DNA of 64,000 nucleotides. Source: JAEYZM01 sp943372195 (GTDB lineage: Bacteria > Bacteroidota > Bacteroidia > Sphingobacteriales > Sphingobacteriaceae). Below the pieces are notes generated by a model that did no database searches, was not told the origin of the DNA, and was given only the letters and a program-made list of their open reading frames with translations. Location: assembly GCA_943372195.1 (NCBI GenBank), contig CALRXS010000007.1:62001-126000 (forward strand), written 5' to 3'. The translations under genes and the position numbers were made by a program. Shown here piece after piece: positions 17,294 to 26,250 of this stretch. The first letter of the stretch is position 1; each line of letters begins with the position of its first letter.

Positions 17294-17877
17294 TGATTAA
17301 TCACATAAAAGGTAAACTAACATTCAAATCTCCGACACATATAGTCGTTGAAGCTAATGGCGTTGGTTATCATATCAACATTTCATTACATACATATGCT
17401 CAGTTAAACGACAATGAGAATGTAATGATCTATACTCATTTGAATATTAGAGAAGATGCGCATGTTCTATATGGCTTTTTCGATGAAATGGAACGTAGAC
17501 TTTTTACTCATTTAATCTCTGTTTCAGGCATCGGACCTAATACCGCTAGAATGATGCTTTCGTCTATTTCTCCTGAAGAAATTCAGCAAGCTATTGTACA
17601 AGCCGACATCCCTTTAATTCAGAGAATCAAGGGTATAGGCCCTAAATCTGCCCAAAGACTCGTACTTGAGCTTCAAGATAAGCTAAAAAAAGAGGGTTCT
17701 GGCACACTTTTAAGCGCCCCTTCAAACAATACAACGCGTGAAGAAGCGTTATCTGCATTGGTAATGCTGGGTTTTGCTAAGAATACTGCCGAAAAAGCGG
17801 TTGACCAAGTTATCAAATCTGAAGGCACTCAATTGAGTGTAGAACGTTTGATAAAATCAGCACTTAAGAATTTATAA
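17293..17877 (+). CDS. ruvA: Holliday junction DNA helicase subunit RuvA
   Basis: 194 residues, normal length. N-terminal OB fold (1-62, with the ANGVGYHINIS strand), two helix-hairpin-helix motifs (VSGIGPNTARM and KGIGPKSAQRL), and a C-terminal UBA-like domain (about 148-194) that contacts RuvB. It binds four-way junctions and loads RuvB for branch migration. ruvB and ruvC are not in the window. The ruvA-sprA adjacency is typical of gliding/T9SS Bacteroidota. Confidence 0.96.
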   Translation: MINHIKGKLTFKSPTHIVVEANGVGYHINISLHTYAQLNDNENVMIYTHLNIREDAHVLYGFFDEMERRLFTHLISVSGIGPNTARMMLSSISPEEIQQAIVQADIPLIQRIKGIGPKSAQRLVLELQDKLKKEGSGTLLSAPSNNTTREEALSALVMLGFAKNTAEKAVDQVIKSEGTQLSVERLIKSALKNL

Positions 17878-17894
17878 TTGTATTAAAAATCGGT

Positions 17895-20800
17895 TTGAAA
17901 CGCTTTCACCCATTATATACGTTTGCATTAATATTGTTTGCATTTGCTCTGGTGTTTTCAGTTGTCTGGACATCAGAGGCTGGCTTGCGCACGTATATTT
18001 ACGATCCGTTTAAACCTATAATTCTTGCCGATTCTGGTAATAAGTTCCCTGGTACAGCTATTGAAAACAAAAAGAAAAAAATTGACCTTCAAGACCCGTC
18101 TAACGTTGAACGAAAAGTTGAGTTCGACCCAGAATCTCGTCAATATGTAATTACAGAAACGATTGGTGGTAAATTTTACAAAGCGCCAGTTTACATGAGC
18201 TTCGAAGAATATCAAAAATACGAAGCCTCGAAAAATAGATTTGATTATTGGAAACAACGTTCGGCAGAATCTTCATTGATCTCACCCAACGGAATGATTC
18301 CAAAGCTTTATGTAAACAATCAGATCTTCGATAGAATTTTTGGAGGTAGTAAAGTTGATATCAGACCACAAGGTACTGCTGAATTAATTTTCGCTGGTCG
18401 TTTTAATCGTAATGACAATCCGATTTTAAATGAACGCCAACGTGTTACCCGCCAGTTTGACTTCGATCAAAAAATTCAGTTGAATGTTACTGGTAATATT
18501 GGTGATAAATTAAAAACCAGTGTAAACTATAATACCGAAGCTACATTCGATTTCGAAAATCAAATGAAGTTAGAATACACAGGTTATGAAGATGAAATTA
18601 TTAAAAAGATAGAATTAGGTAACGTTTCTTTACCATTAAACTCTAGCTTAATCAGTGGTTCACAAAGTTTGTTCGGTGTGAAAACTCAAATGCAGTTCGG
18701 ACGATTAACGGTAACATCCGTATTCTCACAACAAAAATCTGAAAAGAAGCAAATCAAAATTACTAATGGTGCGCAAAAAACAGAGTTCAAATTTTTGGCA
18801 GATAATTACGAAGCGAATAAACACTTTTTCTTATCGCACTATTTTCGTGAACAATACGATAGAGCTTTAGAACAACCTCCAATTATTAAAACGAATATTT
18901 TAATTTCAAGAGTTGAAGTATGGGTTACCAATAGAAATAGAGTAGGTGATGAAGATACTCGTGATATATTAGGTTTAATTGATTTAGGTGAAAATCAAAG
19001 AATCTATTCTAATAATCCGCAGCTTACTACAAGCTCTTCACCATACCCTAACTCAGTAGCAACAAGTTCAGCTCCTGCATCAAATAATTTATTAGACATT
19101 ATTCCAACAACATCACGTAACGTTGGTGATAATGCAATTGCTGGGTATTTTGCTGATAAAGGCGGACCTGATAACTATGCGAAAATACGTGCAAGAAAAT
19201 TAACAGATCGAGAATTTACTTTTCATCCGCAGTTAGGTTATATCTCTTTGAACGCATCATTAAATGCTGATGAAGTTTTAGCTGTTGCTTATCGTTACAC
19301 TGTCGATGGTGTTGAATATACAGTCGGTGAACTTTCTAACGAACGAACCGAAACTAATCCGGCAACAATGTTATATACTAAATTGCTAAAGAACGTTTCT
19401 TTGAAAACGAGTTTGCCAATTTGGGATTTGATGATGAAAAATATTTATTCATTGAATGCATTTCAAATTAACTCTGACCAATTTAGGTTAGATGTAATGT
19501 ATCTCGATGAAAAAACTGCAAACAACATTAACTACTTACCCGAAGGACCTGAGAATGTAAAAAATGTTCCTTTGATTAGAGTCTTCGGATTAGATAAATT
19601 AGATGTTAAGCAAACTCCAACACCTGATGGTGTTTTTGACTTTGTACCTAACATCACTGTGAATGCCGCCAATGGTAGAATTATATTTACGAAAATTGAA
19701 CCCTTCGGTTCATACCTATATGATTTAATAGCCGCGGGTGGTGATGCAACTCTTGCTAATAACATTGCCTTCACAGAATTATACGACTCTACAAAATTCA
19801 AAGCACAACAGCTGCCACGAAAAAATAAATTTACCATTCAAGGTTCTTTTCAATCAACTAGTAATTCAGAATTTTCTTTAAATGCAATCAACATACCGCA
19901 AGGTTCTGTCGTTGTGAAGTCAGGTACGCAAGTGCTTACTGAAGGTGTTGATTATACAGTAGATTATAATGTAGGCCGAGTGAAAATTGTTAACTCTGGT
20001 ATCTTAAGTTCGGGTACTCCTATCACAGTAGACTTAGAAAGTTCAACATTATTTGGTATTCAATCTCGAACTTTTATTGGTAATCGTTTCGATTATAAAG
20101 TCAGTGATGATTTGAATTTAGGAGGTACTTTTATTCGATTAACTGAAAGACCTCTTACTCAAAAAGTAAATATAGGTGATGAACCTATCGCTAATAATAT
20201 GTACGGATTCGATGTAAATTATCGTACCGACTCACGTTATTTAACACAACTAGTAGACCGCTTACCTTTAATAGAAACAAAAGCAAACTCATCAATTACA
20301 GCCTCTGCTGAATATGCAAGATTAGACCCAGGTCATTCACGTTTATTAAATACTACTCAAAATAAAAGTGGTATTTCTTACATCGATGATTTTGAAGGTA
20401 GCCGTTCATCTATTGATTTAAAATCTGCAGCTGCTTGGTCATTATCTAGTACTCCATCATTGTTCCCTGAATCTAGATTATACAATGATTTAGAATACGG
20501 ATTCAATCGTGCACGAATTTCTTTTTATCAAATTGATAACTTATTTTACAGTAGAACTGATAATAGAACTCCGCAACATTTAAGATCTGATCGTAATCAA
20601 TTATCAAATCACTATGTACGTGAAGTGACAGAACAAGAAGTATTCCCGAGTAAACAAATTCCTGCTGGGCAACCTAATATTTTATCGACACTCGATTTAA
20701 CTTATTTCCCGAAAGAAAGAGGTCCGTATAACTATACAGTCAATGGATTAAATTCGGATGGTACCTTAAGAAATCCTGCTAGTGCTTGGGGTGGTATTAT

Positions 20801-23800
20801 GCGTAGGTTAGAAACCAATGACTTCGAAGCTTTAAACGTAGAGTTCATTGAATTTTGGTTGTTAGATCCTTTCATTAACAAACCAGGTTCTGGTGGTGGT
20901 GAATTATATTTTAACTTAGGTAGTATCTCTGAAGATATTTTGAAAGATGGTAAAGAATCTATAGAAAATGGTTTACCTACGGATGGTGCTGCTGATAGAT
21001 ACGATAGCACAACTTGGGGTAGAGTAGGAACTATTTATCCATTGTCACCTGCATTTGGAAATTCTGAAGAAGCGAGAGCATTACAAGATATCGGACTCGA
21101 CGGATTAAATACAACTGAAGAAAGAACATTTTTTAAACAATCATATTTAGATTTATTAGAGGCAGCATTTGGCGCAAACTCTGCAGCTTATTTGAATGCA
21201 TTGAATGACCCAAGTGCCGATGATTATAATTATTACAGAGGTGATAATTTAGATAATGTACAAGCAAGTATTATTGATCGTTATAAAAATTACAACGGAC
21301 ATGAAGGGAACTCGCCGACAGAACAACAGTCTTTGAGTAAAACCGGATTAAGTAATACAGCAGCAAATCAAAATCCAGATACTGAAGACATCAATCGTGA
21401 TAACGCTCAAAGTGATCGTGATGAATATTTCCAATATAGAGTGAGATTGAGTCCGGGTGACCTTGAAAACCCCGACCCTGGTACTTCATTCATTACCGAT
21501 AAAGTAGTTGCTCCTGTTCGTTTAGCAAATGGTAAAGTAGAGAATGTTACTTGGTATCAATTCAGAGTGCCTTTAACAAAATTCGAATCGAGAGTAGGAG
21601 AGATACAAGACTTTAGAGCAATACGTTTTATGCGTGCTTTCTTAACAGGTTTCTCTGATACGGTTACACTTCGTTTTGCTCGTTTACAATTGGTAAGAGG
21701 TGAATGGAGAAGGGTTGACCCAACAGTTACACCTGGTGAAGGTACTGAAGCGAAATCAGATGCGATATTTGATTTGTCTACAATTAATATTGAAGAGAAT
21801 GCAAAACGTAGTCCGATACCTTATGTATTGCCACCGGGAATTATTCAAGAAAGAAACTTGCAAGATGTAAGAGGTGATTCGAGAGTGAACGAACAATCTT
21901 TGTTATTGAATGCTTGTAATTTCAAAAAAGATGATCAGGTGATGGCATATAAAATTTCGAATATGGATTTTCGTTCATATAAGAAAGTAGAGATGTTCAT
22001 TCATGCTGAAGGAAATAATCTACAAAATAATGAGATGGTTGCTTTCGTACGTTTTGGTATCGACTATACTGATAACTATTATGAATACGAAATACCATTA
22101 AGCATAACTCCTGATGGTACTACTGCACCTGAACAAATTTGGCCCGACTATAATAAAATGTCATTGCCACTTTCTGTTTTACAAGTTGCAAAGCAATTAA
22201 GAAATTCATCAGGTATACCTGTTACTCAATTGTTCCCTTATCAACATGGTAAGAACAGAGTGTGGATCAAAGGTAATCCTGATTTAGGTAATGTACGTTC
22301 AATCGTTGTAGGTATTCGTAATCGTTCAGGTGTACCCGAAGACCCTAAATGTATTCAAGTTTGGTTCAACGAATTATTGTTAACAGAATTCGATGAGCAA
22401 GGTGGTTGGGCGGCAACAGCAAGAGTGAATGCTCAATTAGCAGATCTTGCAAACGTAACTTTATCGGGTAGTAGAAGTACGATCGGATTCGGATCTATTG
22501 ATAAAAAAGTAAGTGAAAGAAATAGAAGTGACGATCGTCAATACGATGTGGCATCGAATATAGAATTAGGTAAGTTTTTCCCTGAACAAACTGGTATGAG
22601 AATACCGATGTATGTTTCGTATTCTGAAGCGATTAGCACTCCTCAATTTGCGCCTAATAATCCGGATATTTTACTCGACAATGTTTTGAGTGAATTAAGT
22701 AAATCGCAACAAGATTCTATTAAGCGAATTACAGAAGATTATACTCGACGAAAAAGTATAAGTTTTACGAACGTCAAAAAAGAAAGAAGAGATACTAAGA
22801 AAAAACCAAAATTATACGATGTAGAAAACTTCAGTGTGACCTATTCGTATAATGATCAATACCGTAGAAATTATAATACTGAGTATGATATTGTAAAAAC
22901 CTATAGAGGTGCATTAGCTTATAACTTTAACACTACTCCTAAAGAAGTCAGACCTTTTGATAAGGCTATAAAAAATAAAAATCTTAGATTGATTAAAGAC
23001 TTTAATTTTAATTATATACCCTCAGCATTAGATTTTAGAATTGATGTAGATCGATTATATTCTGAAAATAAAATACGTAATATCAACTCTAATTTGTTGG
23101 TAATACCAGCTACTTTTAATAAAGATTTTAGAATCAATAGAGTCTACGGTTTAAGGTATGATTTAACGAAATCATTAAAGATAGATTTCAATGCGAATAA
23201 TATTGGGGTGGTTGATGAGCCTGTAGGTAAAATTGATACACGTGAAGAAAAAGATTCAATCATGACGAACTTAAGATCTTTAGGTCGTACAACTGATTAC
23301 TCACAAAATACAAACATCAATTATCAAGTACCTATTAATAAATTGCCTTATTTAGATTTTGCTCAAATGACTGCAACATACTCTGCACGTTATGACTGGC
23401 GAGCAGCTTCATTGGCAACACCTAAATTTGAAAATACTATTTCTAACTCTCAATCATATCAGATAAATCCGACTTTTAACATGTCACAGTTATACGGTCG
23501 TTCTAAATATTTGAAAGCATTAATGACACCACAACGTAATCAAATTTCGGGCAACAAAAACAATCCGCTCGAAAAAATGAAAGTCAATAAAAATGCTGAG
23601 CAAGAAAAACAAGATAGTATTGCAAGAGCTTTGAATAAAAATGATCTGAAGAAAATCTTATCACGCGGATTAATTATGGTGCGTACGGTTAGTTTTTCAT
23701 ATAGACAAACGAACGGACAAATATTACCGGGTTATATACCACAGACAGATGCATTGGGTATGGACTTTGGTAGAAATAATGCACCGGGTTATGGTTTTGT

Positions 23801-25010
23801 TTTCGGTAGTCAAAGAGATATACGTTATGATGCAGCAGAGAATGGATGGATCACTACTTATGATTCAGTATCGAATAGATTTGCAAGAACCAACAGAGAA
23901 GAGATTACAGGTAGAATAAATATTGAGCCATTACCTGATATGCGAGTTGACTTAAATTTCGCTAGATCGATTGCATTTAGCTATCAAGAATTTTTCAGAT
24001 ACGATAACAATGTTTCGAGTGCTACATATGGTAAGTTCAGATCATTTGCAGAAACAGAAACAGGTAATTTCAGCATGACGGTAATTACACTTAGATCCGC
24101 ATTTGAAAAAATAGATCCTGAGAAAGGAAACTCTAAATTCTTCGAAACCTTTATGGATAATCGTTATTCTATTTCACAACGATTAGCTATACAAGATGGA
24201 AATTTCACTACTGACTCTACTGGTTTCTTTGACGGTTATGGTAAGTACTCTCAACAAGTATTAATACCCGCCTTCTTAGCTGCTTATACTGGCAAGAGCG
24301 CTAACAATGTAAATCTAAATCCTTTCCCAAAAATACCATTACCTAATTGGAGAATTAATTACAGCGGATTAATAAAAATTCCAATCGTAGCAGAATACTT
24401 CACCAGTTTTGTTATTAACCATTCGTATACATCAACGTATAACGTGAATAGTTTTAACAGACCTACAACTACTGCAGAGAGATATATATCGAATAATAAT
24501 TATGTACCAGATTACGAGATACAACAAATTACTGTATCTGAAACTTTTGGTCCTTTGATCGGATTCGACATGACCTTGAAAAATAAAATCAATATTAATC
24601 TAGATTATAAGCAGAGTCGAAATTTGGGACTAAGTTTTGCGAATGCAAGGTTAGAACAAATGAATACTCAAGAATATAATGTGGGTATTGCTTATACGAC
24701 GAATAATTTGAAATTACCGTTCTCAATTGGCAACGGACAAAAAGTATTGACGAATGATTTGAACGTTCGAATGGATTTTAATATTCGATTGAATAGAGGA
24801 GTGGTGCATAGAATGGATCAGAATTATTCAGAGATCATTAATGGTTCGAGGGTATTGAGTATTAAGCCTTCGATAGAGTATGTTTTAAATCAAAGATTTC
24901 AGGTTAGAGTGTTCTATGATAGGTTAGTTACTAATCCCTTTATTACCACCTCGTTCCCTACAAAAATCACCAGTTTAGGCTTTAGCTTAAGAATTAATAT
25001 TGGTGCATAA
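17895..25010 (+). CDS. sprA: SprA, outer-membrane translocon of the type IX secretion system
   Basis: 2371 residues, the expected giant size. SprA is the very large beta-barrel pore through which T9SS cargo crosses the outer membrane. The sequence shows an export signal at the N-terminus (LYTFALILFAFALVFSVVW), a periplasmic PQGTAELIFAGRFNRND segment typical of SprA starts, long alternating aromatic strands, and a final barrel strand ending in SLGFSLRINIGA. Start TTG 17895 lies 17 bases after the ruvA stop. The window holds its likely cargo (13235-14614) but no other core T9SS genes. Confidence 0.96.
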   Translation: MKRFHPLYTFALILFAFALVFSVVWTSEAGLRTYIYDPFKPIILADSGNKFPGTAIENKKKKIDLQDPSNVERKVEFDPESRQYVITETIGGKFYKAPVYMSFEEYQKYEASKNRFDYWKQRSAESSLISPNGMIPKLYVNNQIFDRIFGGSKVDIRPQGTAELIFAGRFNRNDNPILNERQRVTRQFDFDQKIQLNVTGNIGDKLKTSVNYNTEATFDFENQMKLEYTGYEDEIIKKIELGNVSLPLNSSLISGSQSLFGVKTQMQFGRLTVTSVFSQQKSEKKQIKITNGAQKTEFKFLADNYEANKHFFLSHYFREQYDRALEQPPIIKTNILISRVEVWVTNRNRVGDEDTRDILGLIDLGENQRIYSNNPQLTTSSSPYPNSVATSSAPASNNLLDIIPTTSRNVGDNAIAGYFADKGGPDNYAKIRARKLTDREFTFHPQLGYISLNASLNADEVLAVAYRYTVDGVEYTVGELSNERTETNPATMLYTKLLKNVSLKTSLPIWDLMMKNIYSLNAFQINSDQFRLDVMYLDEKTANNINYLPEGPENVKNVPLIRVFGLDKLDVKQTPTPDGVFDFVPNITVNAANGRIIFTKIEPFGSYLYDLIAAGGDATLANNIAFTELYDSTKFKAQQLPRKNKFTIQGSFQSTSNSEFSLNAINIPQGSVVVKSGTQVLTEGVDYTVDYNVGRVKIVNSGILSSGTPITVDLESSTLFGIQSRTFIGNRFDYKVSDDLNLGGTFIRLTERPLTQKVNIGDEPIANNMYGFDVNYRTDSRYLTQLVDRLPLIETKANSSITASAEYARLDPGHSRLLNTTQNKSGISYIDDFEGSRSSIDLKSAAAWSLSSTPSLFPESRLYNDLEYGFNRARISFYQIDNLFYSRTDNRTPQHLRSDRNQLSNHYVREVTEQEVFPSKQIPAGQPNILSTLDLTYFPKERGPYNYTVNGLNSDGTLRNPASAWGGIMRRLETNDFEALNVEFIEFWLLDPFINKPGSGGGELYFNLGSISEDILKDGKESIENGLPTDGAADRYDSTTWGRVGTIYPLSPAFGNSEEARALQDIGLDGLNTTEERTFFKQSYLDLLEAAFGANSAAYLNALNDPSADDYNYYRGDNLDNVQASIIDRYKNYNGHEGNSPTEQQSLSKTGLSNTAANQNPDTEDINRDNAQSDRDEYFQYRVRLSPGDLENPDPGTSFITDKVVAPVRLANGKVENVTWYQFRVPLTKFESRVGEIQDFRAIRFMRAFLTGFSDTVTLRFARLQLVRGEWRRVDPTVTPGEGTEAKSDAIFDLSTINIEENAKRSPIPYVLPPGIIQERNLQDVRGDSRVNEQSLLLNACNFKKDDQVMAYKISNMDFRSYKKVEMFIHAEGNNLQNNEMVAFVRFGIDYTDNYYEYEIPLSITPDGTTAPEQIWPDYNKMSLPLSVLQVAKQLRNSSGIPVTQLFPYQHGKNRVWIKGNPDLGNVRSIVVGIRNRSGVPEDPKCIQVWFNELLLTEFDEQGGWAATARVNAQLADLANVTLSGSRSTIGFGSIDKKVSERNRSDDRQYDVASNIELGKFFPEQTGMRIPMYVSYSEAISTPQFAPNNPDILLDNVLSELSKSQQDSIKRITEDYTRRKSISFTNVKKERRDTKKKPKLYDVENFSVTYSYNDQYRRNYNTEYDIVKTYRGALAYNFNTTPKEVRPFDKAIKNKNLRLIKDFNFNYIPSALDFRIDVDRLYSENKIRNINSNLLVIPATFNKDFRINRVYGLRYDLTKSLKIDFNANNIGVVDEPVGKIDTREEKDSIMTNLRSLGRTTDYSQNTNINYQVPINKLPYLDFAQMTATYSARYDWRAASLATPKFENTISNSQSYQINPTFNMSQLYGRSKYLKALMTPQRNQISGNKNNPLEKMKVNKNAEQEKQDSIARALNKNDLKKILSRGLIMVRTVSFSYRQTNGQILPGYIPQTDALGMDFGRNNAPGYGFVFGSQRDIRYDAAENGWITTYDSVSNRFARTNREEITGRINIEPLPDMRVDLNFARSIAFSYQEFFRYDNNVSSATYGKFRSFAETETGNFSMTVITLRSAFEKIDPEKGNSKFFETFMDNRYSISQRLAIQDGNFTTDSTGFFDGYGKYSQQVLIPAFLAAYTGKSANNVNLNPFPKIPLPNWRINYSGLIKIPIVAEYFTSFVINHSYTSTYNVNSFNRPTTTAERYISNNNYVPDYEIQQITVSETFGPLIGFDMTLKNKININLDYKQSRNLGLSFANARLEQMNTQEYNVGIAYTTNNLKLPFSIGNGQKVLTNDLNVRMDFNIRLNRGVVHRMDQNYSEIINGSRVLSIKPSIEYVLNQRFQVRVFYDRLVTNPFITTSFPTKITSLGFSLRINIGA

Positions 25011-25028
25011 TAAATTCAAAGAAAAAAC

Positions 25029-25036
25029 TAACTTTG
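25029..25036 (+). promoter_or_regulatory. Candidate -7 box for gcvH
   Basis: TAACTTTG is an exact TAnnTTTG match, 25 bases before ATG 25062, in the 51-base gap after sprA. No good TTTG at -33. Confidence 0.45.
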
Positions 25037-25061
25037 GTAAAAATTAAATAATTCAAAAACA

Positions 25062-25442
25062 ATGAACTTTCCAGCTGAATTAAAGTACACAAAAGACCAC
25101 GAATGGGTTCGTGTAGAAGGTAATACTGCATACATTGGTATTACAGATTTCGCACAAAGAGAATTAGGTGACATCGTTTACGTTGACATCAACACAGTAG
25201 GTAAAACTGTAAATAAAGAAGAAGTTTTCGGTACAGTTGAAGCTGTGAAAACAGTTTCTGATTTATACATGCCAGTATCTGGTGAAGTATTAGAAGTTAA
25301 CGCTAATTTAGATGCAAATCCTGAGTTAGTAAACTCTGACCCTTATGGTGATGGTTGGATGGTAAAAATCAATTTAAGCAATGCTGCTGATGTTGATTCA
25401 TTATTATCTGCAGATGACTACCAAGGCGTTATTGGAGCATAA
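25062..25442 (+). CDS. gcvH: Glycine cleavage system H protein
   Basis: 126 residues. Lipoyl-bearing hammerhead fold with the modified Lys63 in GTVEAVKTVSD, preceded by DHEWV and GITDFAQRELGD. It shuttles the aminomethyl group between the P, T and L proteins of glycine cleavage; gcvP and gcvT are not in the window. Codon choice is strongly biased toward common codons, suggesting high expression. The sprA-gcvH-VanZ order recurs in Bacteroidota. Confidence 0.97.
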   Translation: MNFPAELKYTKDHEWVRVEGNTAYIGITDFAQRELGDIVYVDINTVGKTVNKEEVFGTVEAVKTVSDLYMPVSGEVLEVNANLDANPELVNSDPYGDGWMVKINLSNAADVDSLLSADDYQGVIGA

Positions 25443-25824
25443 TAAATTCTGGAAGCATAATATTTATTGGGTTCTCTGGCTAATTTTTATTTCTTACTTA
25501 AGCAATAAACCACCCTCAGATTTACCCAAAATATCTTTGTTAGCATTCGAACATGCTGATAAATTAGTACATGCTGTCTTCTATTTTACCCTCTGCACTT
25601 TATGTGTTTACGGTTTTTCGAGACAGCATGTATTTCAAAAATTGCAATCATCCGCATTAATTATCTCTTTAATTTTCTCAGTGACTTGGGGTGCTTTAAT
25701 GGAGATTACCCAATTGACTATTTTTACCTATCGCTCGGCAGAATGGACTGATTTTTTTGCCAATACTTTTGCCGCTTTATTTGCTATATTAGTACTACGA
25801 ATTTTCAAATTCTCAAAATCATGA
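25414..25824 (+). CDS. VanZ-like membrane protein
   Basis: About 136 residues with four hydrophobic helices (YWVLWLIFISYLS, AVFYFTLCTLCVYGF, LIISLIFSVTWGALMEI, FFANTFAALFAILVL) and the family marks FEHADKLVHAVFYF and RSAEWTDFFANT. The family is named for VanZ of teicoplanin resistance, but most members have unknown roles. The ATG at 25414 overlaps gcvH by 29 bases; TTG 25432 (11-base overlap) is an alternative; the still longer frame from 25381 is unlikely. Confidence 0.83.
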   Translation: MTTKALLEHNKFWKHNIYWVLWLIFISYLSNKPPSDLPKISLLAFEHADKLVHAVFYFTLCTLCVYGFSRQHVFQKLQSSALIISLIFSVTWGALMEITQLTIFTYRSAEWTDFFANTFAALFAILVLRIFKFSKS

Positions 25825-25958
25825 AAAATTTAAGATATATAATGGCCATTATGTTTCTGTTGGCAGTAGCTACTAGCTTTGTTTCTTGCAAGGCACAATG
25901 CGATTGCCCTACATTCTCAAAGGCCAAAGCCCCAATAAATCAAGAACGCCCAGCTTAA
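25821..25958 (+). CDS. Small 45-residue lipoprotein
   Basis: A short gene overlapping the VanZ-like stop in an ATGA arrangement. Residues 1-23 form a signal peptide with a lipobox TSFVSC; the mature peptide is only about 23 residues, opening with CKAQCDCP, i.e. three Cys in the first seven positions, the first being lipidated. I do not recognise a function. The tight coupling to the VanZ-like gene and the intact lipobox argue that it is real. Confidence 0.72.
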   Translation: MKNLRYIMAIMFLLAVATSFVSCKAQCDCPTFSKAKAPINQERPA

Positions 25959-25972
25959 ATAATTCATTTATT

Positions 25973-26008
25973 CTTATTTGGATTTAATTTAAATAAGCGC
26001 TAAATTGC
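25973..26008 (+). promoter_or_regulatory. Candidate promoter and operator of feoAB
   Basis: A TTTG at 25977-25980 is followed after 20 bases by TAAATTGC (26001-26008), one mismatch from the -7 consensus, 17 bases before ATG 26025. An inverted repeat CTTATTT (25973-25979) / AAATAAG (25991-25997) covers the -33 region and would suit an iron-responsive repressor; which one is not known. Confidence 0.4.
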
Positions 26009-26024
26009 GCTCAAATTAGGCGAT

Positions 26025-26249
26025 ATGGAACTTAGAAGGTTATCTGATTTAGAACCAGGGACAAAAGCAATTATTGATTCTTATACCGATGATGAGTTAT
26101 CGTTACGATTATTAGAGTTAGGTTGCCTGCCTGGAGAAGAGATAGAAGTTGCACATATTGCACCATTAGGCGATCCCATTGCCATACATTTATACGGACA
26201 TAAGTTGAGTCTTCGTAAAAAAGAGGCTGAAAGTATTTTGGTAAAATAA
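26025..26249 (+). CDS. feoA: Ferrous iron transport protein A
   Basis: 74 residues, an SH3-like small cytoplasmic protein with the LLELGCLPGEEIEV stretch and the DPIAIHLYGHKLSLRKKEA stretch typical of FeoA. It assists FeoB in Fe(II) uptake. It ends one base before the TTG start of feoB, so the two are co-translated. Confidence 0.94.
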   Translation: MELRRLSDLEPGTKAIIDSYTDDELSLRLLELGCLPGEEIEVAHIAPLGDPIAIHLYGHKLSLRKKEAESILVK

Positions 26250-26250
26250 A

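Noticed and set aside
25011..25061. Glycine riboswitch before gcvH
   Set aside because: The gap is only 51 bases, too short for a glycine aptamer.
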